Below are positions 51,063 to 59,003 of a DNA stretch of 64,000 nucleotides, piece after piece. The notes beneath the pieces are model-generated. The model saw only the letters and a program-made list of their open reading frames with translations, was not told where the DNA came from and did not search any database. The stretch spans positions 868,001-932,000 of the forward strand of contig NZ_JAMZDX010000004.1 in assembly GCF_024172095.1 (NCBI RefSeq), in the 5' to 3' direction. A program made the position numbers and the translations under genes. Source of the DNA: Kitasatospora cinereorecta. Its GTDB lineage: Bacteria > Actinomycetota > Actinomycetes > Streptomycetales > Streptomycetaceae. Each line of letters begins with the position of its first letter. Position 1 is the first letter of the stretch.

Positions 51063-51635
51063 ACCCTGCCACGCTCCGGCTGCGGACGCCTGCGGCAGTT
51101 GGGTGGCGTGACCGCCCGCAGGCGTCGGCATCGGCGTGGGCGTCGGCGTCGGGGCCTCGGTCGGGCGGACAGGGAGGGAGAACCTGATCTTGGGCCGGGC
51201 CTCGGCGCCCGCGCGGCGGTAGAAGCGGACGGCGTCGGTGTTCCAGTCGGGCGTCTGCCACTGCAGGTGCGCGGCGCCCGAGGCAGCCGCCTCCTCCCTC
51301 ACGGCGTCGAGCAGCGCCCGTCCCCAACCTCCGCCCCGGTGCGGCTCGGTGACGAACAGGCAGTCCAGGTGGACGTACTCGGCGGCGTACCAGGTGGAGA
51401 ACTCCCAGGCGTAGGCGGCATAGCCGATCAGCTCGTCCCCGGCGTCGACCACGAGGCACCGTGCTCGTGGATCGGGCGAGAACAGCACGGGTTCCAGGCG
51501 GGTGGCGAGGTCGGCCGCGACGGGTCCGGCGCGTTCGAAGGCGGCGTGGGCGGCGCACAGGCGGGCGATCGCCGGCAGGTCGGCCGCGGCGGCCGGGCGG
51601 ATCACGCCGCCCGGTGGTGCGGTGGTCGTCAGCAT
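51060..51635 (-). CDS. GNAT-family N-acetyltransferase
   Basis: 191 residues. IRPAAAADLPAIARL, LIGYAAYAWEFSTWYAAEYVHLDCLFVTEPHRGGGWGRALLDAVREEA with acetyl-CoA loop HRGGGWG, WQTPDWNTDAVRFYRRAGA. C-terminus carries a Thr-Pro repeat (TEAPTPTPTPMPTP) of no obvious function. Its ATG overlaps the rhodanese stop by a few bases, so the two are coupled. Confidence 0.88.
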   Translation of the reverse strand: MLTTTAPPGGVIRPAAAADLPAIARLCAAHAAFERAGPVAADLATRLEPVLFSPDPRARCLVVDAGDELIGYAAYAWEFSTWYAAEYVHLDCLFVTEPHRGGGWGRALLDAVREEAAASGAAHLQWQTPDWNTDAVRFYRRAGAEARPKIRFSLPVRPTEAPTPTPTPMPTPAGGHATQLPQASAAGAWQG

Positions 51636-52114
51636 GCGCAGGAGATGCCCGAGCGCGGGGCGGTCAGGTCGTCGACGGGGCGCTGCTCGGTGCCGGTGGC
51701 GGTGTCGTAGGCGAAGCCCTCGCGGGCCCAGTACTCGAAGCCGCCGAGCATTTCCTTGACCCGGTAGCCGAGGCGGGCGAAGGCGAGGGCGGCGCGGGTC
51801 GCGCCGTTGCAGCCGGGGCCCCAGCAGTAGGTGACCACGGTCAGGGCCGGGTCGATCAACTGCGGGGCCAGCTCGGCGATCCGCGCGGTGGGGAGGTGGA
51901 GGGCGCCGGGGATGCGGCCCTGGTCCCAGGCGGCGTCGCTGCGGGTGTCGACCACCACGATGCCGGGTGCGCCGGACGCCAGGTCGGCGTGGACGTCGGA
52001 GACGTCCGCCTCGAAGGCGAGCCGGGCGGCGTAGTGGGCGGCGGCCTCGGCCGGGGCGGCTGCGGGCACGCTCAGGACGGCGCCGGTGATCTCGGCGGAA
52101 GCGGTGACGGACAT
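51629..52114 (-). CDS. Rhodanese-like domain protein
   Basis: 161 residues, single rhodanese domain: IVVVDTRSDAAWDQGRIPGALHLPTARI and active-site Cys in TYCWGPGCNGATRAALAFARLGY, then EMLGGFEYWAREGF. Sulfurtransferase or a persulfide carrier. The tail ends in CAC. Upstream GAGG and ATG 52114. Operon with the GNAT. Confidence 0.88.
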   Translation of the reverse strand: MSVTASAEITGAVLSVPAAAPAEAAAHYAARLAFEADVSDVHADLASGAPGIVVVDTRSDAAWDQGRIPGALHLPTARIAELAPQLIDPALTVVTYCWGPGCNGATRAALAFARLGYRVKEMLGGFEYWAREGFAYDTATGTEQRPVDDLTAPRSGISCAC

Positions 52115-52270
52115 GGGCGTACCTCGGGTTCCTGCTGGTCGGGACGGGTCCGGTCGGCCGTGCCGGGTTCCCCCGGTCGGCGACACCTCCATCCTCCGAT
52201 CCCCAGGGCCCGCCCGACGAGTGGCGTAAACGCCGGAGATCGCCAAGATTCCGCCAGCCGTACGGGACCC

Positions 52271-52310
52271 GGGCGCGAGGGCGATCGACGCGGGCGCGAG
52301 GGCGATCGAC
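52271..52310. repeat. Two-copy 21-bp tandem repeat
   Basis: GGGCGCGAGGGCGATCGAC at 52271-52289 and 52292-52310, separated by GC, in the spacer between the divergent rhodanese and polyprenyl synthase genes. Confidence 0.7.
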
Positions 52311-52377
52311 CCGGACGGTCGGGTGCGCCGCGGCCCGGAGTTGGCGCCGCCGGCCGGGCGGATGGAAGTCTGGGCCG

Positions 52378-53472
52378 GTGGACCACACGATCACTGCCGC
52401 CCTGCAGCGCGCGACCGAGCACCGGCGGCGCTTCGACGCCCGCTTCGCCGCGTACTTCGACTCCCTGACCGACCCCGCGGGCGGAGCGCTCGACGGGCCG
52501 CAGCACGGACGGTTCCCCGCGCGCGCACTCGACCTGCTGCGCGACCTGTCGCTGCGCGGCGGCAAGCGGCTGCGGGTGGCGGTTTTGAACGAGGCGGCCG
52601 CGCTGGCCACCGACGAGGCGGTGCCGGGCCTGGCGGAAGCCGCCATCAGCATCGAACTGCTCCAGACCCACGGCCTGATCCACGACGACATCATCGACGG
52701 CTCGGCCGTCCGCCGCGGCGCACCGTCCGTCCCCCACGCCTACCGCGACGAGTTCCCCGACCGGCCCGACACCGCCCTCGGCCTGGCCGTCCTCGCGGGC
52801 GACCTGGCCGCGTTCCTGTCGCTGCGTGTCCTGGTCACCTCCGACCTGCCGCCCGACCGCGCCGCGGCCATGGCTGCCGTGCAGTCCGACGCCGCCGCGA
52901 CCACCGTCATCGGACAATTTCTCGACCTGGAACGCGACTTCGGCCCCGTCCCGGACCTCGACCTCCTCCATGCGGTCACCGAGTTCAAGTCCACCCGCTA
53001 CTCCGTCCTCGCCCCGCTGCGCCTCGGCCTGCTCGCCGCGGGCAGCGACCCGGCGCCCCACGACGGCGAACTGCGCCGCTACTCCACCGCCCTGGGGATC
53101 GCCAACATGCTCCGTGACGACTGGCTCGACCTGTTCGGCGACCCCGACACTGTCGGCAAGTCGCTCGGGTCCGACATCCGCTCCGGCCGCCGCAGTTACG
53201 TCGTCCGGGCCCTGCTCGCCGCCGACACCGACGCGGCGGAGCGGACGGTCCTGGACGCCGCCATCGGCGACCCGCAGTGCGACGACGACACGCTCGACCG
53301 TGTCCGCGCCGTCGCACGGCGGCACGGCGTCGACCGCTCGCTGCAGGCCGACGCCGAGCGCCACGCCCGCGAGGCCTCCGCCCTGGCAGGCACCTGGCGG
53401 ACGCGCTGGCGCGCCGACGCCGTGGCATTCTTCGAGCACCTGCCGACCTGGACCGCGGCCCGCGACCGCTGA
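52378..53472 (+). CDS. Polyprenyl (farnesyl/geranylgeranyl) diphosphate synthase
   Basis: 364 residues. First Asp-rich motif LIHDDIIDGSAVRRG, GGKRLR substrate-binding Lys-Arg, and second Asp-rich motif LRDDWLDLFGD. It condenses isopentenyl units into a prenyl diphosphate; chain length cannot be assigned with confidence. No terpene cyclase, phytoene synthase or prenyltransferase lies nearby. GTG 52378, with GGAAG upstream. Confidence 0.92.
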   Translation: MDHTITAALQRATEHRRRFDARFAAYFDSLTDPAGGALDGPQHGRFPARALDLLRDLSLRGGKRLRVAVLNEAAALATDEAVPGLAEAAISIELLQTHGLIHDDIIDGSAVRRGAPSVPHAYRDEFPDRPDTALGLAVLAGDLAAFLSLRVLVTSDLPPDRAAAMAAVQSDAAATTVIGQFLDLERDFGPVPDLDLLHAVTEFKSTRYSVLAPLRLGLLAAGSDPAPHDGELRRYSTALGIANMLRDDWLDLFGDPDTVGKSLGSDIRSGRRSYVVRALLAADTDAAERTVLDAAIGDPQCDDDTLDRVRAVARRHGVDRSLQADAERHAREASALAGTWRTRWRADAVAFFEHLPTWTAARDR

Positions 53473-53473
53473 G

Positions 53474-53531
53474 GCCCGCCCGCCCACCCGGGCAATCCGG
53501 TGTAGCCGGTGACCTGCCCCGGCGGGCGGGC
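53474..53531. terminator. Long-looped hairpin between convergent genes
   Basis: 11-bp stem GCCCGCCCGCC (53474-53484)/GGCGGGCGGGC (53521-53531). The 36-nt loop contains CCGGTGTAGCCGG, which recurs at 53566-53578 in the lipoprotein 3' end. Confidence 0.45.
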
Positions 53532-53537
53532 GGCCGC

Positions 53538-54602
53538 TCACTTGGCAGGGCGGAAGGCAGGCAGCCCGGTGTAGCCGGAGACCAGGGTCGGTGCGGCGGA
53601 GCCGTTGGCCGGGAGCGTGACGATGCCCTGCTCGGTGCGGGCCGCGAGGGTCCTGCCGTCGGCGGAGAAGGCCGGCTCGGTGTAGTCGGCGGTGGCGCCG
53701 GGGGTGAGGTCCTTGGGCGCCTCGTTGAAATTCTGCTGCTCGAAGAGGTGGTTGTGGCCGTCCACCGAGCGGACGAAGACGATCTCATTGCCGTCGGGCG
53801 ACACGGTCGGCTCCGAGCCCTTGCCGAACGCGATTCCGGTCTGGCGGGTGTACTCGTCGCGGACGTAGACCTCGCCGGTGTTGCGGTTGGCATAGACCGC
53901 TCGGCGGCCGTCGGCGGCGCTGTTCGGCCACAGGTTCCCGGTCTGCGGCAGGTCGGGCACAGTGTCGTCGGACTCCTTGTTCAGCCCCAGCGGCTCAGGA
54001 GTTCCGTCGGCGGCAGTGGCCGGCACGCTCATCAGACGCAGCACCTTGCTCTGCTCGACCGTGAAGAAGAGGCGGTTGTAGGCATGTCCGTAGCCGTGCT
54101 CGTCCTTGACGGACACCTGCCAGGCAGGGTGCGACCAGGTCTGCCCCCCGGGGTTCTTGGCGACGGTGACCTGTCCGCTGCCGTCGGGCGCGGCGACCAC
54201 CAGATTGCCCGAACCGTCGACGAACGCGGCCCTCTTCCCGTCCGGGGACCAGGCGAGGTCGTGCACGGGGGTGCCGAAGTCGACGGTGGCGCCGTCCATG
54301 ACCACCAGCCTGGTCCCGTTGCTGATGGTCAGTCCGTTGCCCGCGGTGCCGTTGAGCACGGTCGGAGTCGGAGTAGCGGTCGGGGTCGCGGAGGCGGTGG
54401 CGGTCGAGCTCGCGGAGGCGGAGGCCGAGGCCGTGTCGGCGGGTACGGGCTGGGCCGCGGAGCCGTGCTTGGGGTCGGCGCAGGCGCTGAGGCCGACGGC
54501 GACCACCGCGGCCAGCGGGACGGCCAGCGCGAGGCGGCGGGCGCGAGCGACCCGACCGGACGTGACATTCATCGCGAAACGGCTGACAACGGACATGCGC
54601 AT
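53538..54602 (-). CDS. TolB-like beta-propeller lipoprotein
   Basis: 354 residues. Signal with lipobox LSAC at about residue 41, Ser/Ala/Thr/Pro linker to ~85, then WD40-like/TolB repeats: VHDLAWSPDGKRAAFVDGSGNLVVAAPDG, EPTVSPDGNEIVFVRSVDG, EPAFSADGRTLAARTEQGI. Surface-anchored propeller, binding partner unknown. ATG 54602 preceded by a G-run. A CCCCCCGGGGGG palindrome lies about 100 bp upstream (near 54704-54715). Confidence 0.84.
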   Translation of the reverse strand: MRMSVVSRFAMNVTSGRVARARRLALAVPLAAVVAVGLSACADPKHGSAAQPVPADTASASASASSTATASATPTATPTPTVLNGTAGNGLTISNGTRLVVMDGATVDFGTPVHDLAWSPDGKRAAFVDGSGNLVVAAPDGSGQVTVAKNPGGQTWSHPAWQVSVKDEHGYGHAYNRLFFTVEQSKVLRLMSVPATAADGTPEPLGLNKESDDTVPDLPQTGNLWPNSAADGRRAVYANRNTGEVYVRDEYTRQTGIAFGKGSEPTVSPDGNEIVFVRSVDGHNHLFEQQNFNEAPKDLTPGATADYTEPAFSADGRTLAARTEQGIVTLPANGSAAPTLVSGYTGLPAFRPAK

Positions 54603-54762
54603 GGCGCAACCCCCCGAGGGTCGGACGTACATGGATGGAACGAGCCGGCCCCCGCGGGTACTTCGCCCGCTCTTCCCGGCTCTCAATCCCATAGACGTCC
54701 ATCCCCCCGGGGGGTTGCAGGCGGTTCCGAAGAATTTTTCCGCACCCGGACAGCCGACCCAC

Positions 54763-55191
54763 TCACCTGCGGAGCATCGCCACCAGCGCGCAGGTGAACA
54801 CCGCCGTCACCCACGTCCACAGCACGGACAGCGCCACGTGCGCGGCGGTCCGCAGCCGGTCACCGCGCCAGAGCTTCGGGGAGAACACCGTGAACTCGAA
54901 GAGCCAGCGGGTGCCCCAGAAGAGCGTCTGCCCGGCGAGCAGCGCTGTGCCGAGCCGGCCGCCGGCGAGCAGGTCCGGGGCGAGCAGCAGGGGCAGCAGG
55001 CCGAGCAGGACGCAGGTCAGCGCGATGAAGAAGAGGTGCACGTACGAGACCTGGCGGGTCAGCAGGGTGGTCCCGGCCAGGTCGGACGGCCAGCCGATGA
55101 ACCGCGGCAGGACGATGTGGAGCGCGCCCATCGCGATCAGGGCGGCGCCCACCAGCCGCAGTTGGCCTTCCAGGGTGAGCAGGTGGGTCAC
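54763..55191 (-). CDS. Four-helix membrane protein, last gene of the DUF3419 operon
   Basis: 142 residues. LVGAALIAMGALHIVLPRFIGWPSDLAGTTLLTRQVSYVHLFFIALTCVLLGLLPLLLA (in parts) and FWGTRWLFEFTVFSPKLWRGDRLRTAAHVALS. Arg/His near membrane borders. No named family. GTG 55191 overlaps the upstream stop (GTGA). Position suggests a membrane partner for the pathway. Confidence 0.75.
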   Translation of the reverse strand: MTHLLTLEGQLRLVGAALIAMGALHIVLPRFIGWPSDLAGTTLLTRQVSYVHLFFIALTCVLLGLLPLLLAPDLLAGGRLGTALLAGQTLFWGTRWLFEFTVFSPKLWRGDRLRTAAHVALSVLWTWVTAVFTCALVAMLRR

Positions 55192-56009
55192 GGCGTGAAG
55201 CACTTTCCGGTCGGGGCGGCGGTCGGGTTTGCGGTGGGCGTGAAGGCAAAGGCGAAGGCGGTGACGAGGACGCCGATCCGCCGTTCCGCGACGGGTCCCA
55301 GTCCTGCGCCGGCCGCGGCATCGAGCCAGGTCCGTCGGGGGAAGAAGTGCTGGGCGCCGGGACCGTAGACCGCGGTGTTGGCGGCGTCCCGCAGGTGCTC
55401 GACCAGGACGAGGCGGCCGCCGGGGCGCAGCACCCGGGCGAACTCGGCGAAGAGCTTCTGCCGGTCGTCGGCCCGGCGCAGTTCGTGGGCGGCGAAGACC
55501 ACCAGGACGGTGTCTACCGAACCGGTCGCAGCGGGCAGCCGGTCCGGCCGTCCGGCGAGGGTGCCCGGGACGGGCGGTACGCGGCGGCGGGCCCGGCGGA
55601 TCGAGCCCTCGGTCATCGTGGCCCGGTCGTAGAGGTCGACCACCGTCTGCGGGTGCTCCGGCCAGCGGGCCGCCACCGGCCGACTGGCCTCGTCCAGGCC
55701 GGAGGAGACCACCAGGTGCTCGCCCGGTCCGGCCGGGAGCAGGTCCTCCAGCCAGTCGAAGGTACGCAGCTCCGACTGGTCGTAGACCCACCAGGTGGCG
55801 GCGGTGCTGCTGGTCAGCAGGGCCGCTGCGGCGGCCGCTCCGGCCCGGGCGAGCCGGGCGGCGGGCCGGGGCAGGCGGTACGAGATCGCGAGGCCGGCGC
55901 CCACGGCGAGGCAACCTGCGGCGTACATGGGCCAGTTGTAGGTGAGGACCTCCCGCACCCCGGAGAAGCGGGCCTGCTCGTCCGGCCCGGTGCCGGTGCG
56001 CCGCCTCAC
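55188..56009 (-). CDS. Membrane-anchored SAM-methyltransferase-like protein
   Basis: 273 residues. Two N-terminal membrane helices (about 20-45 and 52-75), then a class-I-methyltransferase-like domain: VDLYDRATMTEGSIRRARRRVPP, SVDTVLVVFAAHELRRADDRQKLFAEFARVLRPGGRLVLVEHLRD, and C-terminal hydrophobic AERRIGVLVTAFAF. The usual GxGxG motif I is replaced by VVSSGLDEASR, so SAM binding needs checking. GTG start and stop both overlap neighbours. Candidate N-methyltransferase acting at the membrane. Confidence 0.72.
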   Translation of the reverse strand: MRRRTGTGPDEQARFSGVREVLTYNWPMYAAGCLAVGAGLAISYRLPRPAARLARAGAAAAAALLTSSTAATWWVYDQSELRTFDWLEDLLPAGPGEHLVVSSGLDEASRPVAARWPEHPQTVVDLYDRATMTEGSIRRARRRVPPVPGTLAGRPDRLPAATGSVDTVLVVFAAHELRRADDRQKLFAEFARVLRPGGRLVLVEHLRDAANTAVYGPGAQHFFPRRTWLDAAAGAGLGPVAERRIGVLVTAFAFAFTPTANPTAAPTGKCFTP

Positions 56010-56812
56010 CGCTCGGCCCCGATCTCGGCCCCGATCGCGGCCCCGTTCTCGGCGCGGCGCCGGCCGGCCTCCCAGCCGTAGTCGAGGTCGGGGACGTGGA
56101 AGGCGCTGGCGAGCACGGGTGTCGTCCCCGCGAAGGGGCCGTGGTCGAAGAAGGTCGGCGGGGTCGGCAACTCGACGGCGACCGGAGTCGGCTCCCAGCG
56201 GGTCCGGGTGGCCTTGATCACGATCATCGATCCGGTCTCCGGCTCGTGCTCGAAGGTGTAGGGCAGCGGCCCGGCGAACCGGCGGGCGTCCCTGGCGGAG
56301 GCGAACGGACTGCCGTCCGGCAGGTCCGCGGGGGCGCCTGCGAGGTCGGCCCGCACGTGCAGGTCGGCGCGGCCGTCCCGGCTGACGATCCGGAACTCCA
56401 GGGTGTCGCCGACGACCCGGCTGCCGATCCGGGCGAGCCGGTAGTGGTAGCGCGAGAGCAGGTTGCCACCGAGGACCATGACCCGGCTGTCGGTGTCACT
56501 GCGGAGGATCTTCAGCCCGCGCATGGTCCGCCCGTGGGGGGTGGGGAACCGGGTGAAGATCCGGTATCCGGTGAGGATCCGGTCGGCGCCGAGGCCGGCG
56601 GGCAGGAAGGCGGGCCGCAGGTCCCGGGTGTCCACCAGGGCGGCGGCGACGAAGCCGTGCTCGGTGCCGCCCGGGTCGGTGTACGTGTCGAGGGCGAGCC
56701 CGGGCGGCAGGAGCGGCTCCAGGACCTGCGGCGGCAGGGCGTAGGTGAGGACCAGCGAGTGCGCGAAGCGGGTCCGCATCGGGACGGGATGGCGCTGCAG
56801 CAGGTACTTCAT
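56006..56812 (-). CDS. DUF2071-like (acetoacetate-decarboxylase-like fold) protein
   Basis: 268 residues. VLTYALPPQVLEPLLPPGLALDTYTDPGGTEHGFVAAALVDTRDLRPAF, GYRIFTRFPTPHGRTMRGLKILRSDTDS, GGNLLSRYHYRLARI, YTFEHEPETGSMIVIKATR. This is the YqjF/DUF2071 layout. Function unknown; fold relates to acetoacetate decarboxylase. ATG 56812 overlaps the upstream stop (ATGA). Confidence 0.8.
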   Translation of the reverse strand: MKYLLQRHPVPMRTRFAHSLVLTYALPPQVLEPLLPPGLALDTYTDPGGTEHGFVAAALVDTRDLRPAFLPAGLGADRILTGYRIFTRFPTPHGRTMRGLKILRSDTDSRVMVLGGNLLSRYHYRLARIGSRVVGDTLEFRIVSRDGRADLHVRADLAGAPADLPDGSPFASARDARRFAGPLPYTFEHEPETGSMIVIKATRTRWEPTPVAVELPTPPTFFDHGPFAGTTPVLASAFHVPDLDYGWEAGRRRAENGAAIGAEIGAER

Positions 56813-57792
56813 CGCGTGTCGGCTCCGTCCGTCCCGGTGCGGACGGCCCGCACCACGCCCCAGATCATCGAGCGGTCCTCGGCGGCGAGCCCCGGCCCGG
56901 CGGGGCCCGGTTCGCGGAGGCTGCGGACCACGGCGATCCCGCCCGGCCGTACCGCGTGTTCGACGGCGGCACGCAGCCGTCGGGCGAAGTGCGGCCCCGG
57001 CCCGTCCACCACATTGGAGAGCGTCACCGCGTCGTAGCTGCCGGCGGCGGAGTGCTCCAGGTGCTCGACGACCTCGCCGAGCACCAGCCGCACCTGCCCG
57101 CCAGCGGTCGGAACGGCGGCCGCACCGGGCCGCTCGCGGCCGAGCAGCAGCCGCCAGGCCCAGTCGTTGGCCGCGTTGGGGTGCCGGGCGACGGTCCGGG
57201 CGATCCGCCGGAGCAGCACCGCGTCGAAGCCGCGCGGCAGCGCACACCGGAAGCCCGGACGCAGGGCAGCGGCGAGCGCCCCGGCGGGCCGCAGTGCGCC
57301 AGCGGCGAGCATCCTGAGCCCGATCCCATCGAACTCGGCCGCCCACCGGCGCTGTTGCTCGCCGGGGTCGTCGAGGCGCAGGAAGCCGGCAACGGCCGCG
57401 GGCCGCCAGGCCGGCAGCAGGGCGGCGGCCGCGGCGCGGCCGAGGCCGGTCAGCCGTTCGGCCGTGCCGGTGAGCGCGGCTGCGCCGCCTTCCAGTCGGG
57501 CCCGGGCGTAGGCGAGTTGGACGGGGTTCAGGTCGATGGCGGTGACCTCGTACCCGGCCGCGGCGAGGGCGGCCGCGGTGTCCCCGGCGGACGCGATGCA
57601 GAGCACCCGGGCGCCGGGCGGCGGGAAGACGGCGAGTTCGACGGCCGGGTCCTCGTACATCCGGCCGAAGAGCACCCGGGGACGGCCGGCGGGCCCGGCG
57701 AGCAGCCGACCCGCCTGCCACGGCGTACCGGCGGCAGGGGCCGGTGCGTGCGCTGCAGTCACGGACCGCCGGGCGGCGGAGGAACCGGTCAT
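56809..57792 (-). CDS. DUF3419 / BtaA-like aminocarboxypropyltransferase
   Basis: 327 residues. VLFGRMYEDPAVELAVFPPPGARVLCIASAGDTAAALAAAGYEVTAIDLNPVQLAYARARLEGG (in parts) matches the BtaA/DUF3419 pattern of EDP, IASAGD and AVDLNPAQ; the C-terminus YDAVTLSNVVDG...AVRPGGIAVVRSLREP is the matching end. BtaA transfers the 3-amino-3-carboxypropyl group of SAM to diacylglycerol, the first step in betaine-lipid (DGTS) synthesis. Shorter than classical BtaA. Coupled on both sides by 4-bp overlaps. Substrate here is inference. Confidence 0.8.
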   Translation of the reverse strand: MTGSSAARRSVTAAHAPAPAAGTPWQAGRLLAGPAGRPRVLFGRMYEDPAVELAVFPPPGARVLCIASAGDTAAALAAAGYEVTAIDLNPVQLAYARARLEGGAAALTGTAERLTGLGRAAAAALLPAWRPAAVAGFLRLDDPGEQQRRWAAEFDGIGLRMLAAGALRPAGALAAALRPGFRCALPRGFDAVLLRRIARTVARHPNAANDWAWRLLLGRERPGAAAVPTAGGQVRLVLGEVVEHLEHSAAGSYDAVTLSNVVDGPGPHFARRLRAAVEHAVRPGGIAVVRSLREPGPAGPGLAAEDRSMIWGVVRAVRTGTDGADTR

Positions 57793-58196
57793 CGCGCCCC
57801 CACCGCCTGCGCCGCACGGTCCGCGGGGCGGCGAGCGGCGACGAGCCAGATCAGCGCGAGGAAGCCGAGGTCCTGGACGACCAGCCGGCCGGGCTCCGGG
57901 ATGTACTGCGCGCCGACGAGCAGGCCGCCGGCATTGAAGCCGACCACCAGGACCGTCTGCACGACCGCCGCAGCATACGGGCGGTGCCCGAGCACCACCC
58001 ACACACCGAGCGCGACCTCGGCCAGGCCGAGGGCGACCAGCAGCGGCGTGACCGCGCCGCCGGGCAGCAGCGGCAACCCCTCGACGATGGCCCGCTGGTC
58101 CGCCCGACCGGGGAAGACCTTGCACCAGAAGCCCTCGTACCACCACATCAACGCGACCGCGACGGCCGGGAAGCGGGTCCTTCCGATGTCTGCCAC
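57789..58196 (-). CDS. DoxX-like membrane protein, first gene of the DUF3419 operon
   Basis: 135 residues, four helices: VAVALMWWYEGFWCKVFPG, PLLVALGLAEVALGVWVVLG, AAVVQTVLVVGFNAGGLLVG, VVQDLGFLALIWLVA. The RxxxGLxWxxxGxWxK-type start and helix layout fit DoxX-like proteins. GTG 58196 with GGAGGAAGGGGGG upstream, a very strong ribosome site that drives the whole coupled operon. Confidence 0.8.
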   Translation of the reverse strand: MADIGRTRFPAVAVALMWWYEGFWCKVFPGRADQRAIVEGLPLLPGGAVTPLLVALGLAEVALGVWVVLGHRPYAAAVVQTVLVVGFNAGGLLVGAQYIPEPGRLVVQDLGFLALIWLVAARRPADRAAQAVGAR

Positions 58197-58293
58197 GATC
58201 CCCCCTTCCTCCCCCGGCCACCCGTACACAGGGCACGGCGGCACCGGTCCGGGCCCGTCCCCGGATCTCGTTGCGACGATCATGCCGCACATT

Positions 58294-58307
58294 TTGAACG
58301 CGTTCAA
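58294..58307. promoter_or_regulatory. Orphan TetR-type operator upstream of the DUF3419 operon
   Basis: Perfect 14-bp palindrome TTGAACGCGTTCAA, 98 bp before the operon start, in an A+T-richer patch likely to be the promoter. No regulator gene is adjacent. Confidence 0.6.
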
Positions 58308-58412
58308 CTAGATGATACGCCCGCGCCGATGCGACTGTCCGGCATCAGCGCCTCCTGCCGGCAACGACGGCCGTCCGCTGACCTCCGCCGGTGAGGTGAC
58401 ACACTTCCCGAC

Positions 58413-58811
58413 ATGACTCCACCCGCCGACCCGGTGTTCGTCTTCGACCAGGACAACGACCTGACGGTGTTCACCTCCATCGAGGCAGCCGCGGGATGGA
58501 TGGAGGCAATCGATGTCGACGAGGGTGAGTACACCGCCGCCTTCACCTGCGACGGTGCGGTCGTCTCGATGAGCACGGCGAACGAGGCTGTGATCCTTCA
58601 ACGCACCGACCACGTAGACCGGGAGGATCTCCAGCGGAGGATCGCCTGCTACTGGGAACAGGAGCGACTCGGCGACATGCCCGCCGAACTGCCGGCGGTC
58701 GCGAATCTCCTACTCGAAGGGCAGCACCGGTCCCGGCGGTCGTTCCGACAACGCATCACCGCCTGGTGGCAACGCGATGGCGAGTGTCCTGACGGCACCA
58801 CCGGCACCTGA
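58413..58811 (+). CDS. Hypothetical acidic protein
   Basis: 132 residues (PVFVFDQDNDLTVFTSIEAAAGWMEAIDVDEGEYTAAF...QRTDHVDREDLQRRIACYW). Cytoplasmic, no signal. The early DQDNDLTVF/EAAAGWMEAIDV region occurs in actinobacterial hypothetical proteins often near toxins or immunity genes; I cannot name it. Its 3' neighbour is the HEAT-repeat protein. Confidence 0.7.
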   Translation: MTPPADPVFVFDQDNDLTVFTSIEAAAGWMEAIDVDEGEYTAAFTCDGAVVSMSTANEAVILQRTDHVDREDLQRRIACYWEQERLGDMPAELPAVANLLLEGQHRSRRSFRQRITAWWQRDGECPDGTTGT

Positions 58812-59003
58812 CCTCCAGGTGTGCTGCCGGGCGGGCGCCGCACATCACGCACTGCCGCCCCACACCGACGTTCCATCACACCCCACCACTCCGTCGCACG
58901 GCAGGCGAGCACTCCGACAGGGATCGTCACGCCCTGTGTGCCGCCGTGGCGACGAACCCGCTCCGCTGTTCGCGCCACCACACGGCTGAGGCAGAATGCT
59001 CCG

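Noticed and set aside
52378..53472. Terpene biosynthetic cluster
   Set aside because: No cyclase, phytoene synthase, prenyltransferase or P450 within the window.
54600..54720. C-run/G-run palindromes near the TolB-like lipoprotein start as a terminator or operator
   Set aside because: Short C6G6 runs are expected at this base composition; position and sequence do not support a specific role.
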